Source: Oncomelania hupensis
Lineage: Eukaryota; Mollusca; Gastropoda; Littorinimorpha; Pomatiopsidae
Assembly: GCA_036898135.1 (NCBI GenBank)
Contig: JBAHVR010000222.1
Span: 1-64,000, forward strand
DNA length: 64,000 bases
Direction of reading: 5' to 3'
The stretch's first letter is position 1; each line of letters opens with the position of its first letter. The notes beneath the pieces were generated by a model. The model worked only from the letters and a program-made list of their open reading frames with translations, did not search any database and had not been told where the DNA came from. Made by a program: the position numbers and the translations under genes. Below, one piece after another: positions 21,890 through 33,967 of the stretch.

Positions 21890-21937
21890 GGTCCTGATTT
21901 GGCTCGGAAGAGTCTGCTGGACCTAAAGCAATAATCA
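21889..21937 (+). mobile_element. 49-bp dispersed retroposon-like word, copy 1
   Basis: Runs from TGGTCCTGATTTGGCTCGG to CCTAAAGCAATAATC. The same word occurs inverted at 40140-40193, where it is bounded by a 12-bp target-site duplication. Here it sits between two TTA microsatellites, which could be its simple-repeat tail and target. Confidence 0.75.
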
Positions 21938-22001
<64 letters not shown>

Positions 22002-22002
22002 G
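21938..22002. repeat. ATT microsatellite
   Basis: About 20 units following the 49-bp word. Confidence 0.95.
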
Positions 22003-22047
22003 TCAACCAGTGTGATGATCGGCTGTTGAAGGGTTTGGGAGAGGACA

Positions 22048-22866
22048 AGATTGATGGTGGAGATGTCGTAGTTGAGGAATTGTGCTGAGATCATTACAAC
22101 GTTGATGATGGAGATGGCGTAGTTGAGGAATTGTGCTGAGATCATTACAACGTTGATGATGGAGATGGCGTAGTTGAGGAATTGTGCTGAGATCATTACA
22201 ACGTTGATGATGGAGATGGCGTAGTTGAGGAATTGTGCTGAGATCATTACAACGTTGATGGTGGTATGGCGTAGTTGAGGAATTGTGCTGAGATCATTAC
22301 AACGTTGATGATGGAGATGGCGTAGTTGAGGAATTGTGCTGAGTTCACTACAACGTTGATGATGGAGATGGCGTAGTTGAGGAATTGTGCTGAGATCATT
22401 ACATCGTTGATGATGGAGATGGCGTAGTTGAGGAATTGTGCTGAGTTCATTACAACGTTGATGATGGAGATAGCGTAGTTGAGGAACTGTGCTGAGTTCA
22501 TTACAACGTTGATGATGGAGATGGCGTAGTTGAGGAATTGTGCTGAGTTCATTACAACGTTGATGATGGAGATGGCGTAGTTGAGGAATTGTGCTGAGAT
22601 CATTACAACGTTGATGATGGAGATGGCGTAGTTGAGGAATTGTGCTGAGTTCACTACAACGTTGATGGTGGTATGGCGTAGTTGAGGAATTGTGCTGAGA
22701 TCATTACAACGTTGATGGTGGTATGGCGTAGTTGAGGAATTGTGCTGAGATCATTACAACGTTGATGGTGGAGATGTCGTAGTTGAGGAATTGTGCTGAG
22801 ATCATTACAACGTTGATGGTGGAGATGGCGTAGTTGAGGAATTGTGCTGAGATCATTACAACGTTG
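22048..22866. repeat. 51-bp minisatellite, ~16 copies
   Basis: The unit contains CATTACAACGTTGATGATGG and GTAGTTGAGGAATTGTGCTG. Variants include a 48-bp GGTGGTATGG type. The minus frame reads a 17-residue repeat (AQFLNYAI...), open because 51 is a multiple of three. No gene is implied. Confidence 0.93.
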
Positions 22867-23180
22867 TTTAAGTTTACAGTTTTGGTTGTAATAAAGCTAT
22901 AGAAATACGTGTGGTTCGTGTCCACGTGTTTAAGATAACACAGTTCTAATAAGGTCACAGAAACTAGGTTACTTGTGCCAACAATGCAGCTCACTTACTT
23001 TTGTTTGGAGCCGACTTTTGATGCAGATTTTTGTTTAAAATAACAAACTTTCCGAGATTTTAAGTCCGCATAAAACGTTTAGCATGTTGATTTCATGAGA
23101 GTCAAACAGCATGTGAATACACAGCTGTGAAACAACAATGTTTCTACTTTCTGTTAAACTGTACCAGACGGAGTGCAATG
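22867..23180. other. Unassigned spacer
   Basis: No feature recognised between the 51-bp array and the AGT microsatellite. Confidence 0.5.
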
Positions 23181-23181
23181 T

Positions 23182-23241
<60 letters not shown>

Positions 23242-23450
23242 ATAGTAGTAGTAGCAGTAGTAGTAGTAGCAGTAATAATAATAATTTAAAAAAAATAATA
23301 ATAAGACGAAGAAGAAGAAGAAGAAGAAGAAGCATGTGTAAGGCTCCTAGTAGTAGTAGTAGTAGTAGTAGGCCTAGTAGTAATAGTAGGTAGGTAGGTA
23401 GAAAGAATAGTATGATTATTTTCAGTAGTAGTAGTAATAGTAGTAGGCAG

Positions 23451-23481
<31 letters not shown>
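23181..23481. repeat. AGT/AAT/AAG microsatellite complex with an inverted ACT end
   Basis: AGT repeats (23181-23270), AAT, AAG (23306-23331), AGT again, and finally complementary CTA repeats (23447-23481). Confidence 0.93.
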
Positions 23482-23482
<1 letters not shown>

Positions 23483-23861
23483 ATAATGATAATGAAAATA
23501 ATCCAAGATGTTATGCAGGCGTCTTTTGTTCATTAGAACTTACAGCGGGGAGATTTCATGAGATCGCTATTAAGGCTTTCTAAGGCAAGTTAAAGCAGAT
23601 TAAAAGAACGTTTCAGGGAATATTTAGTAGACACGACTAGAAGCCCCTGCAGGCTTGTGCTTTAACTTGATTAGGGGTATTAATGTTGCTTTGTTGTTGA
23701 TGGCGGTGTTGGTGGGAATTCAATTCAATCACTACATTTATAGAGTTAATACAGAGCGACCCCATTCACACTACCAACTGTTATCTTAATGTAGCGTCCT
23801 TCCAATGAACTAAATAATGAGGTACGGTACTGTCGTGATGTTTTTTCTATGTCATCTGCCT
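23482..23861. other. Unassigned region
   Basis: No gene or repeat recognised. Confidence 0.5.
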
Positions 23862-23867
23862 CAGCGG

Positions 23868-24576
23868 CATACATGTCAAGCTCTTGGAGCTTCTGACCAT
23901 AATTTTTGGCCCGAGAGACCATAATTTTCTATCGAAAACCATAAGAAATGCGTAAAACGGTAAACACGCACATACAAATTTAAAAAACAAACAAAAAACA
24001 ATAATAATAACTTTAGCAAACACATGCAAATTCACCTGCATTTTTTAAATAACAAACACTGTACCATACAAACAAGCAAGTTAATAAGATATTTAATTAA
24101 AAAAAACTTTCATAACTGTGCTTTATCCACTGCAGAAAATAACACCCCTCTCCCTCCCCCCCCCCCTCAAAAAAACAAACAAAAAACCCCAAACAATCCA
24201 AATTACTTAATAGAAAAATGAATCTAAAATACACTGCGTTGCCGAAATGAATACGCGCTTTTTTCGCTGGTTATTTCGCCATTTTCAATAAGCTGAATGA
24301 ACGGAAACCTTTCCTCCAAGACGGAAACAGTGTATAGAAATGCAATGGGCATGCGCAAGACCCGTACTTCCTCCGAGATCATGATCGCGAGCGAGCGTGA
24401 CTCAGAATTGTTCCCTAGGCTGTATTTCGAATTAAAATAAAATAAAAATTTCGTATTAAAAAAAAAGGGTCGGGAAAAAGAAAAAATACGTAAGATTTTC
24501 ATCTTACGCCGTAAGGTGAAAAAAAACTTGAAAATACGTAAGAATTACGGAAAAAACGTAAGACTTGACATGTATG
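23868..24576. mobile_element. 709-bp element with 13-bp perfect terminal inverted repeats (MITE-like)
   Basis: The left end CATACATGTCAAG (23868-23880) is the exact reverse complement of the right end CTTGACATGTATG (24564-24576). CAGCGG directly flanks both ends (23862-23867 and 24577-24582) and is a candidate 6-bp target-site duplication. The interior is AT-rich, contains poly-C at 24150-24167 and several ACGTAAG words near the right end, and encodes no transposase I can see. This fits a non-autonomous DNA transposon; the superfamily is unknown. Confidence 0.65.
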
Positions 24577-24582
24577 CAGCGG

Positions 24583-24995
24583 TTACGAAAGCCTGTTATC
24601 AGTTCGTTATGGTATAAAGTCATTGTTGTTAGTTCAGTAGTAGATCAAAAGTACTGGTACATGTTATGGATTGGGGCTCATTGCTTGGCCGCAAACACAG
24701 GTCTCGGATGTCAGCAAAAAACGGCGAGACTGCCACGCAATCTTCTTCTTTGGTAGATAAACGTCCCCGGACACATGGAGCGTATAGGGGAGACCATTGC
24801 CACGCAATCTTGCTGAGAGGCCGTTTTATACCGTCGCTTCCTATTCCTATATTTAACCCTGTCATTTGTTTGGCGGCTATTCTTAGCCTTCTCTTGCCAT
24901 TCGATCGCTATATAGTGCCAAGTGCTGAAGGTGGGGAGGGGTCTGGTGAAGATGACAAAGTAGGTGTGACTGTGACTGATGGAGTATCAGATGGC
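24583..24995. other. Unassigned region
   Basis: An open plus frame crosses this region into the GAT microsatellite (24666-25148, acidic C-terminus), but nothing in its first 100 residues is recognisable. Two GCCACGCAATCTT words (24732-24744 and 24799-24811) are short direct repeats. Confidence 0.45.
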
Positions 24996-24997
24996 AG

Positions 24998-25050
<53 letters not shown>

Positions 25051-25061
25051 GTGATTGTGAT
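24996..25061. repeat. GAT microsatellite
   Basis: About 18 GAT units, then GATTGT and GAGGAG low complexity to about 25130. Confidence 0.95.
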
Positions 25062-25376
25062 GACGATGATGATGATCATCAGGAGGAGGAGGAAGAGGAG
25101 GAGGAGGAAAAGGAAAACAACGACGACAACGACAATGTTCCCATATGATATTGGTGATGATGATAACGGCTGTAAAAACGAAGGTAATTTTCATGATTGT
25201 AGCGACGACGAAGACGACGACGACGCTATGATTATAATGAAGAGGAGGATGAGGATCAAAGATGGCCAAATCAATGCGGCCACATACAGGGAGGGACGGG
25301 GAGAGGGATTATAATAAGTAACAAAAGATGCAAGACATGACATGGATAGACAACTCTACAATCACACAGTACACAC

Positions 25377-25407
25377 ATTCACACACACACACACACGCAC
25401 ACACGCA
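25377..25407. repeat. CA microsatellite
   Basis: Short CA/CGCA run in otherwise unassigned sequence (25130-25512). Confidence 0.9.
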
Positions 25408-25512
25408 CAGCCGAGGTTACACAGTATTATCATGACTTTCCCGAAACGCCACCTACGTTGTGCTGACAATGGGTTATATTTCGTCCCCATTTTTAAGTAC
25501 TTTGCAGTGTTC

Positions 25513-25568
25513 AAACCCTAACCCTAACCCAAACCCTAACTCTAACCCTACCCAGCCCTAACCCTAAC
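25513..25568. repeat. Interstitial telomere-like CCCTAA tract
   Basis: About nine degenerate CCCTAA hexamers, including two perfect CCCTAACCCTAA doublets, with CCCAAA, CTCTAA and CCCAGC variants. It is too short and internal to be a chromosome end. Confidence 0.8.
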
Positions 25569-25822
25569 GGATCATTGTTCTGACGTCAAAACAAGTAGAC
25601 ATGTCAATACAAGTTACTTAGATGTTCACTGTTTTGTCCAGATAATACTGTGTAAACAAGGACGCACACACGACACGCACACACAGAGCGTATTTCGCAA
25701 GACGGGTTCGTTCACACATGACTATGCAGAGGAAACGTAAATAGGTCAGGGTCAGGAAAGGTCACAATCACAATATACGTCACAGATGCTGCGCGATCCC
25801 ACGCAATGAAAACACAGTGAGG

Positions 25823-28800
25823 CGTAGGAGTGTCATGTAGATAATACAGGAGTAGGAGTATAACTACATGTAGACTATACAGGAGTAGAACTACATGAAG
25901 ACTATACAGGAGTATAACTACATGTAGACTATAAAGGAGTAGGAGTATTACTACATGTATACTATACAGGAGTAGGAGTATTACTACATGTAGACTATAC
26001 AGGAGTAGGAGTATAACTACATGTATACTATACAGGAGTAGGAGTATAACTACATGTAGACTATACAGGAGTAGGAGTATAACTACATGTAGACTATACA
26101 GGAGTAGGAGTATAACTACATGTAGACTATACAGGAGTAGGAGTATAACTACATGTAGACTATACAGGAATAGGAGTATAACTACATGTAGACTATACAG
26201 GAGTAGGAGTATAACTACATGTAGACTATACAGGAGTAGGAGTATAACTACATGTAGACTATACAGGAGTAGAACTACATGTAGACTATACAGGAGTATA
26301 ACTACATGTAGACTATACAGGAGTAGGAGTATAACTACATGTAGACTATACAGGAGTAGAACTACATGTAGACTATACAGGAGTATAACTACATGTAGAC
26401 TATACAGGAGTAGGAGTATAACTACATGTAGACTATACAGGAGTAGAACTACATGTAGACTATACAGGAGTAGGAGTATAACTACATGTAGACTATACAG
26501 GAGTAGGAGTATAACTACATGTAGACTATACAGGAGTAGGAGTATAACTACATGTAGACTATACAGGAGTAGGAGTATAACTACATGTAGACTATACAGG
26601 AGTAGAACTACATGTAGACTATACAGGAGTAGAACTACATGTAGACTATACAGGAGTAGGAGTATAACTACATGTAGACTATACAGGAGTAGGAGTATAA
26701 CTACATGTAGACTATACAGGAGTAGGAGTATAACTACATGTAGACTATACAGGAGTAGAACTACATGTAGACTATACAGGAGTAGGAGTATAACTACATG
26801 TAGACTATACAGGAGTAGGAGTATAACTACATGTAGACTATACAGGAGTAGAACTACATGAAGACTATACAGGAGTAGGAGTATTACTACATGTAGACTA
26901 TACAGGAGTAGGAGTATTACTACATGTAGACTATACAGGAGTAGAACTACATGAAGACTATACAGGAGTAGGAGTTTTACTACATGTAGATTATACAGGA
27001 GTATAACTACATGTATACTATACAGGAGCAGGAGTATAACTACATGTATACTATACAGGAGTAGGAGTATAACTACATGTAGACTATACAGGAGTAGGAG
27101 TATAACTACATGTAGACTATACAGGAGTAGGAGTATTACTACATGTAGACTATACAGGAGTAGGAGTATAACTACATGTATACTATACAGGAGTAGGAGT
27201 ATTACTACATGTAGACTATACAGGAATAGGAGTAGAACTACATGTAGACTATACAGGAGTAGGAGTATAACTACATGTAGACTATACAGGAATAGGAGTA
27301 GAACAACATGTAGACTATACAGGAGTAGGAGTATAACTACATGTATACTATACAGGAGTAGGAGTATAACTACATGTATACTATACAGGAGTAGGAGTAT
27401 AACTACATGTAGACTATACAGGAGTAGGAGTAGAACAACATGTAGACTATACAGGAGTAGGAGTATAACTACATGTATACTATAAAGGAGTAGGAGTATA
27501 ACTACATGTAGACTATACAGGAGTAGGAGTATAACTACATGTAGACTATACAGGAGTAGGAGTATAACTACATGTAGACTATACAGGAGTAGGAGTATAA
27601 CTACATGTAGACTATACAGGAGTAGGAGTATATCTACATGTAGACTATACAGGAGTAGGAGTATAACTACATGTAGACTATACAGGAGTAGGAGTATAAC
27701 TACATGTATACTATACAGGAGTAGGAGTATAACTACATGTAGACTATACAGGAGTAGGAGTATAACTACATGTAGACTATACAGGAGTAGGAGTATAACT
27801 ACATGTAGACTATACAGGAGTAGGAGTATAACTACATGTAGACTATACAGGAGTAGGAGTATAACTACATGTAGACTATACAGGAATAGGAGTAGAACTA
27901 CATGTAGACTATACAGGAGTAGGAGTATAACTACATGTATACTATACAGGAGTAGGAGTATAACTACATGTAGACTATACAGGAGTAGGAGTATAACTAC
28001 ATGTATACTATACAGGAGTAGGAGTATAACTACATGTAGACTATACAGGAGTAGGAGTATAACTACATGTAGACTATACAGGAGTAGGAGTATAACTACA
28101 TGTAGACTATACAGGAGTAGGAGTATAACTACATGTAGACTATACAGGAATAGGAGTAGAACTACATGTAGACTATACAGGAGTAGGAGTATAACTACAT
28201 GTAGACTATACAGGAATAGGAGTAGAACAACATGTAGACTATACAGGAGTAGGAGTATAACTACATGTATACTATACAGGAGTAGGAGTATAACTACATG
28301 TAGACTATACAGGAGTAGGAGTATAACTACATGTAGACTATACAGGAGTAGGAGTATAACTACATGTAGACTATACAGGAGTAGGAGTATAACTACATGT
28401 AGACTATACAGGAGTAGGAGTATAACTACATGTAGACTATACAGGAGTAGGAGTATAACTACATGTAGACTATACAGGAGTAGAACTACATGTAGACTAT
28501 ACAGGAGTAGGAGTATAACTACATGTAGACTATACAGGAGTAGGAGTATTACTACATGTAGACTATACAGGAGTAGGAGTATAACTACATGTAGACTATA
28601 CAGGAGTAGGAGTATTACTACACGTAGACTATACAGGAGTAGGAGTATAACTACATGTAGACTATACAGGAGTAGGAGTATAACTACATGTAGACTATAC
28701 AGGAGTAGGAGTATTACTACATGTAGACTATACAGGAGTAGGAGTATAACTACATGTAAACTATACAGGAGTAGGAGTATTACTACATGTAGTCTATACA

Positions 28801-31800
28801 GGAGTATAACTACATGTATACTATACAGGAGTAGGAGTAGAACTACATGTAGACTATTATTACTACATGTAGACTATACAGGAGTAGGAGTATTACTACA
28901 TGTAGACTATACAGGAGTAGGAGTATTACTACATGTAGACTATACAGGAGTAGGAGTATAACTACATGTAGACTATACAGGAGTAGGAGTATTACTACAT
29001 GTAGACTATACAGGAGTATAACTACATGTAGACTATACAGGAGTAGGAGTAGAACTACATGTAGACTATTATTACTACATGTAGACTATACAGGAGTAGG
29101 AGTATAACTACATGTAGACTATACAGGAGTAGGAGTATTACTACATGTAGACTATACAGGAGTATAACTACATGTATACTATACAGGAGTAGGAGTATAA
29201 CTACATGTATACTATAAAGGAGTAGGAGTATAACTACATGTAGACTATACAGGAGTAGGAGTATAACTACATGTAGACTATACAGGAGTAGGAGTATAAC
29301 TACATGTAGACTATACAGGAGTAGGAGTATAACTACATGTAGACTATACAGGAGTAGGAGTATAACTACATGTAGACTATACAGGAGTAGGAGTATTACT
29401 ACATGTAGACTATACAGGAGTAGGAGTATAACTACATGTAGACTATACAGGAGTAGGAGTATAACTACATGTAGACTATAAAGGAGTAGGAGTATTACTA
29501 CATGTAGACTATACAGGAGTAGGAGTATAACTACATGTAGACTATACAGGAGTAGGAGTAGAACTACATGTAGACTATTATTACTACATGTAGACTATAC
29601 AGGAGTAGGAGTATAACTACATGTAGACTATACAGGAGTAGGAGTATAACTACATGTAGACTATACAGGAATAGGAGTAGAACTACATGTAGACTATACA
29701 GGAAGAGGAGTATTACTACATGTAGACTATACAGGAGTAGGAGTATTACTACATGTAGACTATACAGGAGTAGGAGTATAACTACATGTAGACTATACAG
29801 GAGTAGGAGTATAACTACATGTAGACTATACAGGAATAGGAGTATTACTACATGTAGACTATACAGGAGTGGGAGTATTACTACATGTAGACTATACAGG
29901 AGTAGGAGTATAACTACATGTAGACTATACAGGAGTAGGAGTATAACTACATGTAGACTATACAGGAGTAGGAGTAGAACTACATGTAGACTATTATTAC
30001 TACATGTAGACTATACAGGAGTAGGAGTATAACTACATGTAGACTATACAGGAGTAGGAGTATTACTACATGTAGACTATACAGGAGTAGGAGTATAACT
30101 ACATGTAGACTATACAGGAGTAGGAGTATAACTACATGTAGACTATACAGGAGTAGGAGTATAACTACATGTAGACTATACAGGAGTAGGAGTATAACTA
30201 CATGTAGACTATACAGGAGTAGGAGTATAACTACATGTAGACTATACAGGAGTAGGAGTATAACTACATGTAGACTATACAGGAGTAGGAGTATAACTAC
30301 ATGTAGACTATACAGGAGTAGGAGTATAACTACATGTAGACTATACAGGAGTAGGAGTATACTACATGTAGACTATACAGGAGTAGGAGTATAACTACAT
30401 GTAGACTATACAGGAGTAGGAGTATAACTACATGTAGACTATACAGGAGTAGGAGTATAACTACATGTAGACTATACAGGAGTAGGAGTATAACTACATG
30501 TAGACTATACAGGAGTAGGAGTATAACTACATGTAGACTATACAGGAGTAGTAGTATAACTACATGTAGACTATACAGGAGTAGGAGTATAACTACATGT
30601 ATACTATACAGGAGTAGGAGTAGAACTACATGTAGACTATACAGGAGTAGGAGTATAACTACATGTAGACTATACAGGAGTAGGAGTATAACTACATGTA
30701 TACTATACAGGAGTAGGAGTATAACTACATGTAGACTATACAGGAGTAGGAGTATAACTACATGTAGACTATACAGGAGTAGGAGTAGAACTACATGTAG
30801 ACTATACAGGAGTAGGAGTATAACTACATGTAGACTATACAGGAGTAGGAGTATAACTACATGTAGACTATACAGGAGTAGGAGTATTACTACATGTAGA
30901 CTATACAGGAGTAGGAGTATAACTACATGTAGACTATACAGGAGTAGGAGTATAACTACATGTAGACTATACAGGAGTAGGAGTAGAACTACATGTAGAC
31001 TATTATTACTACATGTAGACTATACAGGAGTAGGAGTATAACTACATGTAGACTATACAGGAGTAGGAGTATTACTACCTGTAGACTATACAGGAGTATA
31101 ACTACATGTATACTATACAGGAGTAGGAGTATAACTACATGTATACTATACAGGAGTAGGAGTATAACTACATGTAGACTATACAGGAGTAGGAGTATAA
31201 CTACATGTAGACTATACAGGAGTAGGAGTATAACTACATGTAGACTATACAGGAGTAAGAGTATAACTACATGTAGACTATACAGGAGTAGGAGTATAAC
31301 TACATGTAGACTATACAGGAGTAGGAGTATAACTACATGTAGACTATACAGGAGTAGGAGTAGAACTACATGTAGACTATTATTACTACATGTAGACTAT
31401 ACAGGAGTAGGAGTAGAACTACATGTAGACTATACAGGAGTAGGAGTATAACTACATGTAGACTATACAGGAATAGGAGTAGAACTACATGTAGACTATA
31501 CAGGAATAGGAGTATTACTACATGTAGACTATACAGGAGTAGGAGTATAACTACATGTAGACTATACAGGAGTAGGAGTAGAACTACATGTAGACTATTA
31601 TTACTACATGTAGACTATACAGGAGTAGGAGTATAACTACATGTAGACTATACAGGAGTAGGAGTATTACTACATGTAGACTATACAGGAGTATAACTAC
31701 ATGTATACTATACAGGAGTAGGAGTATAACTACATGTAGACTATACAGGAGTAGGAGTATAACTACATGTAGACTATACAGGAGTAGGAGTATAATTACA

Positions 31801-33036
31801 TGTAGACTATACAGGAGTAGGAGTATAACTACATGTAGACTATACAGGAGTAGGAGTATTACTACATGTAGACTATACAGGAGTAGGAGTATAACTACAT
31901 GTAGACTATACAGGAGTAGGAGTATAACTACATGTAGACTATACAGGAGTAGGAGTAGAACTACATGTAGACTATTATTACTACATGTAGACTATACAGG
32001 AGTAGGAGTATAACTACATGTAGACTATACAGGAGTAGGAGTACAACTACATGTAGACTATACAGGAGTAGGAGTAGAACTACATGTAGACTATACAGGA
32101 ATAGGAGTATTACTACATGTAGACTATACAGGAGTAGGAGTATAACTACATGTAGACTATACAGGAGTAGGAGTATTACTACATGTAGACTATACAGGAG
32201 TAGGAGTATAACTACATGTAGACTATACAGGAGTAGGAGTATAACTACATGTAGACTATACAGGAGTAGGAGTATAACTACATGTAGACTATACAGGAGT
32301 AGGAGTATAACTACATGTAGACTATACAGGAGTAGGAGTATAGCTACATGTAGACTATACAGGAGTAGGAGTATTACTACATGGAGACTATACAGGAGTA
32401 GGAGTATAACTACATGTAGACTATACAGGAGTAGGAGTATAACTACATGTAGACTATACAGGAGTAGGAGTAGAACTACATGTAGACTATTATTACTACA
32501 TGTAGACTATACAGGAGTAGGAGTATAACTACATGTAGACTATACAGGAGTAGGAGTATAACTACATGTAGACTATACAGGAATAGGAGTAGAACTACAT
32601 GTAGACTATACAGGAATAGGAGTATTACTACATGTAGACTATACAGGAGTAGGAGTATTACTACATGTAGACTATACAGGAGTAGGAGTATTACTACATG
32701 TAGACTATACAGGAGTAGGAGTATTACTACATGTAGACTATGCAGGAGTAGGAGTATTACTACATGTAGACTATGCAGGAGTAGGAGTATAACTACGTGT
32801 AGACTATACAGGAGTAGGAGTATAACTACATGTAGACTATACAGGAGTATAACTACATGTAGACTATACAGGAATAGGAGTATAACTACATGTAGACTAT
32901 ACAGGAATAGGAGTATTACTACATGTAGACTATACAGGAGTAGGAGTATTACTACATGTAGACTATACAGGAGTAGGAGTATTACTACATGTAGACTATA
33001 CAGGAGTAGGAGTATTACTACATGTAGACTATACGG
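25823..33036. repeat. 7.2-kb array of a 33-bp minisatellite (~220 copies)
   Basis: The unit contains AACTACATGTAGACTATACA and GGAGTAGGAGTAT. Each full unit carries the 10-bp palindrome CTACATGTAG. Variants: a 27-bp form lacking one GGAGTA step, GTATTACTAC and GTAGAACTAC forms, and ATGTATAC or ATGAAGAC substitutions. A distinctive deletion junction (GACTATTATTACTAC) recurs nine times. Minus-strand open frames of 11-residue repeats are by-products of the 33-bp period. Flanking homology decays at 33037-33091. The 25569-25822 stretch before it is unassigned. Confidence 0.97.
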
Positions 33037-33091
33037 GCTGTTGGGATATTTGTTAAGGGGCAGGAATATGACTACATGCAGACTATACGGG

Positions 33092-33482
33092 TTCATGGGC
33101 TATTGTCGGGAGGGCGGTGGATGTGCCTGAAAGGGATAAGGATAGAGTAGGATGGAGGAGCGTGACCTCAAATCACCTCAGGCCCTTGACCATGGGGTCG
33201 TGGTGGGAATAGAAGGACAAAAGCAGCAGATCTGTAACCCTTCTTCATTAGTTTTGGCAGAGACTGCTGCTGTCAGCACTCCCGTGCAGTCCACTCTTGT
33301 GCGGGCCAATCCTTTCCAGTCCACTTCTGCAACCATGTCAAATGGCGTGCAGCTTGTTTCTACGATATCCAGATCCAATATAATATAAAATACAAAGGCG
33401 ACAACATGCATTAGGTTGTGATTGTATCACTGGAGTCAACCACAGCAGTCCGGACATAGACCTTTATACAAATAAAAAGACA
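33092..33482. other. Unassigned spacer
   Basis: No gene recognised. Short frames on both strands lack domains. Confidence 0.5.
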
Positions 33483-33491
33483 CAGTACAAC

Positions 33492-33958
33492 GATCCTATC
33501 CAATCCCGTAACTCGAAGGTCGTAGGGGCACCACAGATTATCGTTTAACCAGCGTACTCCATTTTTCTCTGTCATAAGCAACCCTGATGGCTTCGCTCGG
33601 TCCATTCTCGAATATTGTCCTCCTACCTCTTTTTCTGTCTCCCTCTTTTCCTGCCTCCTTGCACCGTGCCTTGCAGGATAATCTTTGCAAGGCCTGATGC
33701 TCTGGTAATGTGGCCATACCATTCGAGTTTCCGTTTCTTCGCCACTGTGTGCATGTCATCGTCCAATGGCTTGTGTGATGGTCTGTCGGACTTCGTCGTT
33801 GGTGATATGCTGGATATAGTAAATGCCCAGAAGTCTTCTGTAGCACCTCATCTCCATGCTTTGTATTCTTCGTTGTAGATCCACTGTGAGGGTCCATGTT
33901 TTGCAAGCGTATAGGAAGATGGAGATGACAAGAGATCGCAGCAGCCTCACCACCTTGC
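33492..33958 (-). mobile_element. RTE-like LINE 3' fragment, copy 3
   Basis: The minus strand encodes the RTE C-terminus (VRLLRSLVISIFLYACKTWT, RRIQSMEMRCYRRLLGIYY, TITQAIG and a degenerate GRR/K-rich end) with frameshifts. It ends in the short tail seen on the plus strand as CCTATCC. CAGTACAAC at 33483-33491 and 33959-33967 is a 9-bp target-site duplication. Severely 5'-truncated. Confidence 0.88.
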
Positions 33959-33967
33959 CAGTACAAC

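Noticed and set aside
22247..22994. Repeat protein with a 17-residue AQFLNYAI unit
   Set aside because: Explained by a 51-bp minisatellite; interrupted by stops and length variants, with no start or splice context.
24666..25148. Acidic-tail protein of 160 codons
   Set aside because: The acidic tail is the GAT microsatellite; the first part has no recognisable domain or codon signature.
25513..25568. True telomere end
   Set aside because: Only about nine degenerate hexamers with long non-telomeric sequence on both sides.
25823..33036. Regular 33-bp direct repeats resembling a CRISPR array
   Set aside because: Units are contiguous with no unique spacers, the sequence is eukaryotic in every other respect, and no cas-like genes exist.
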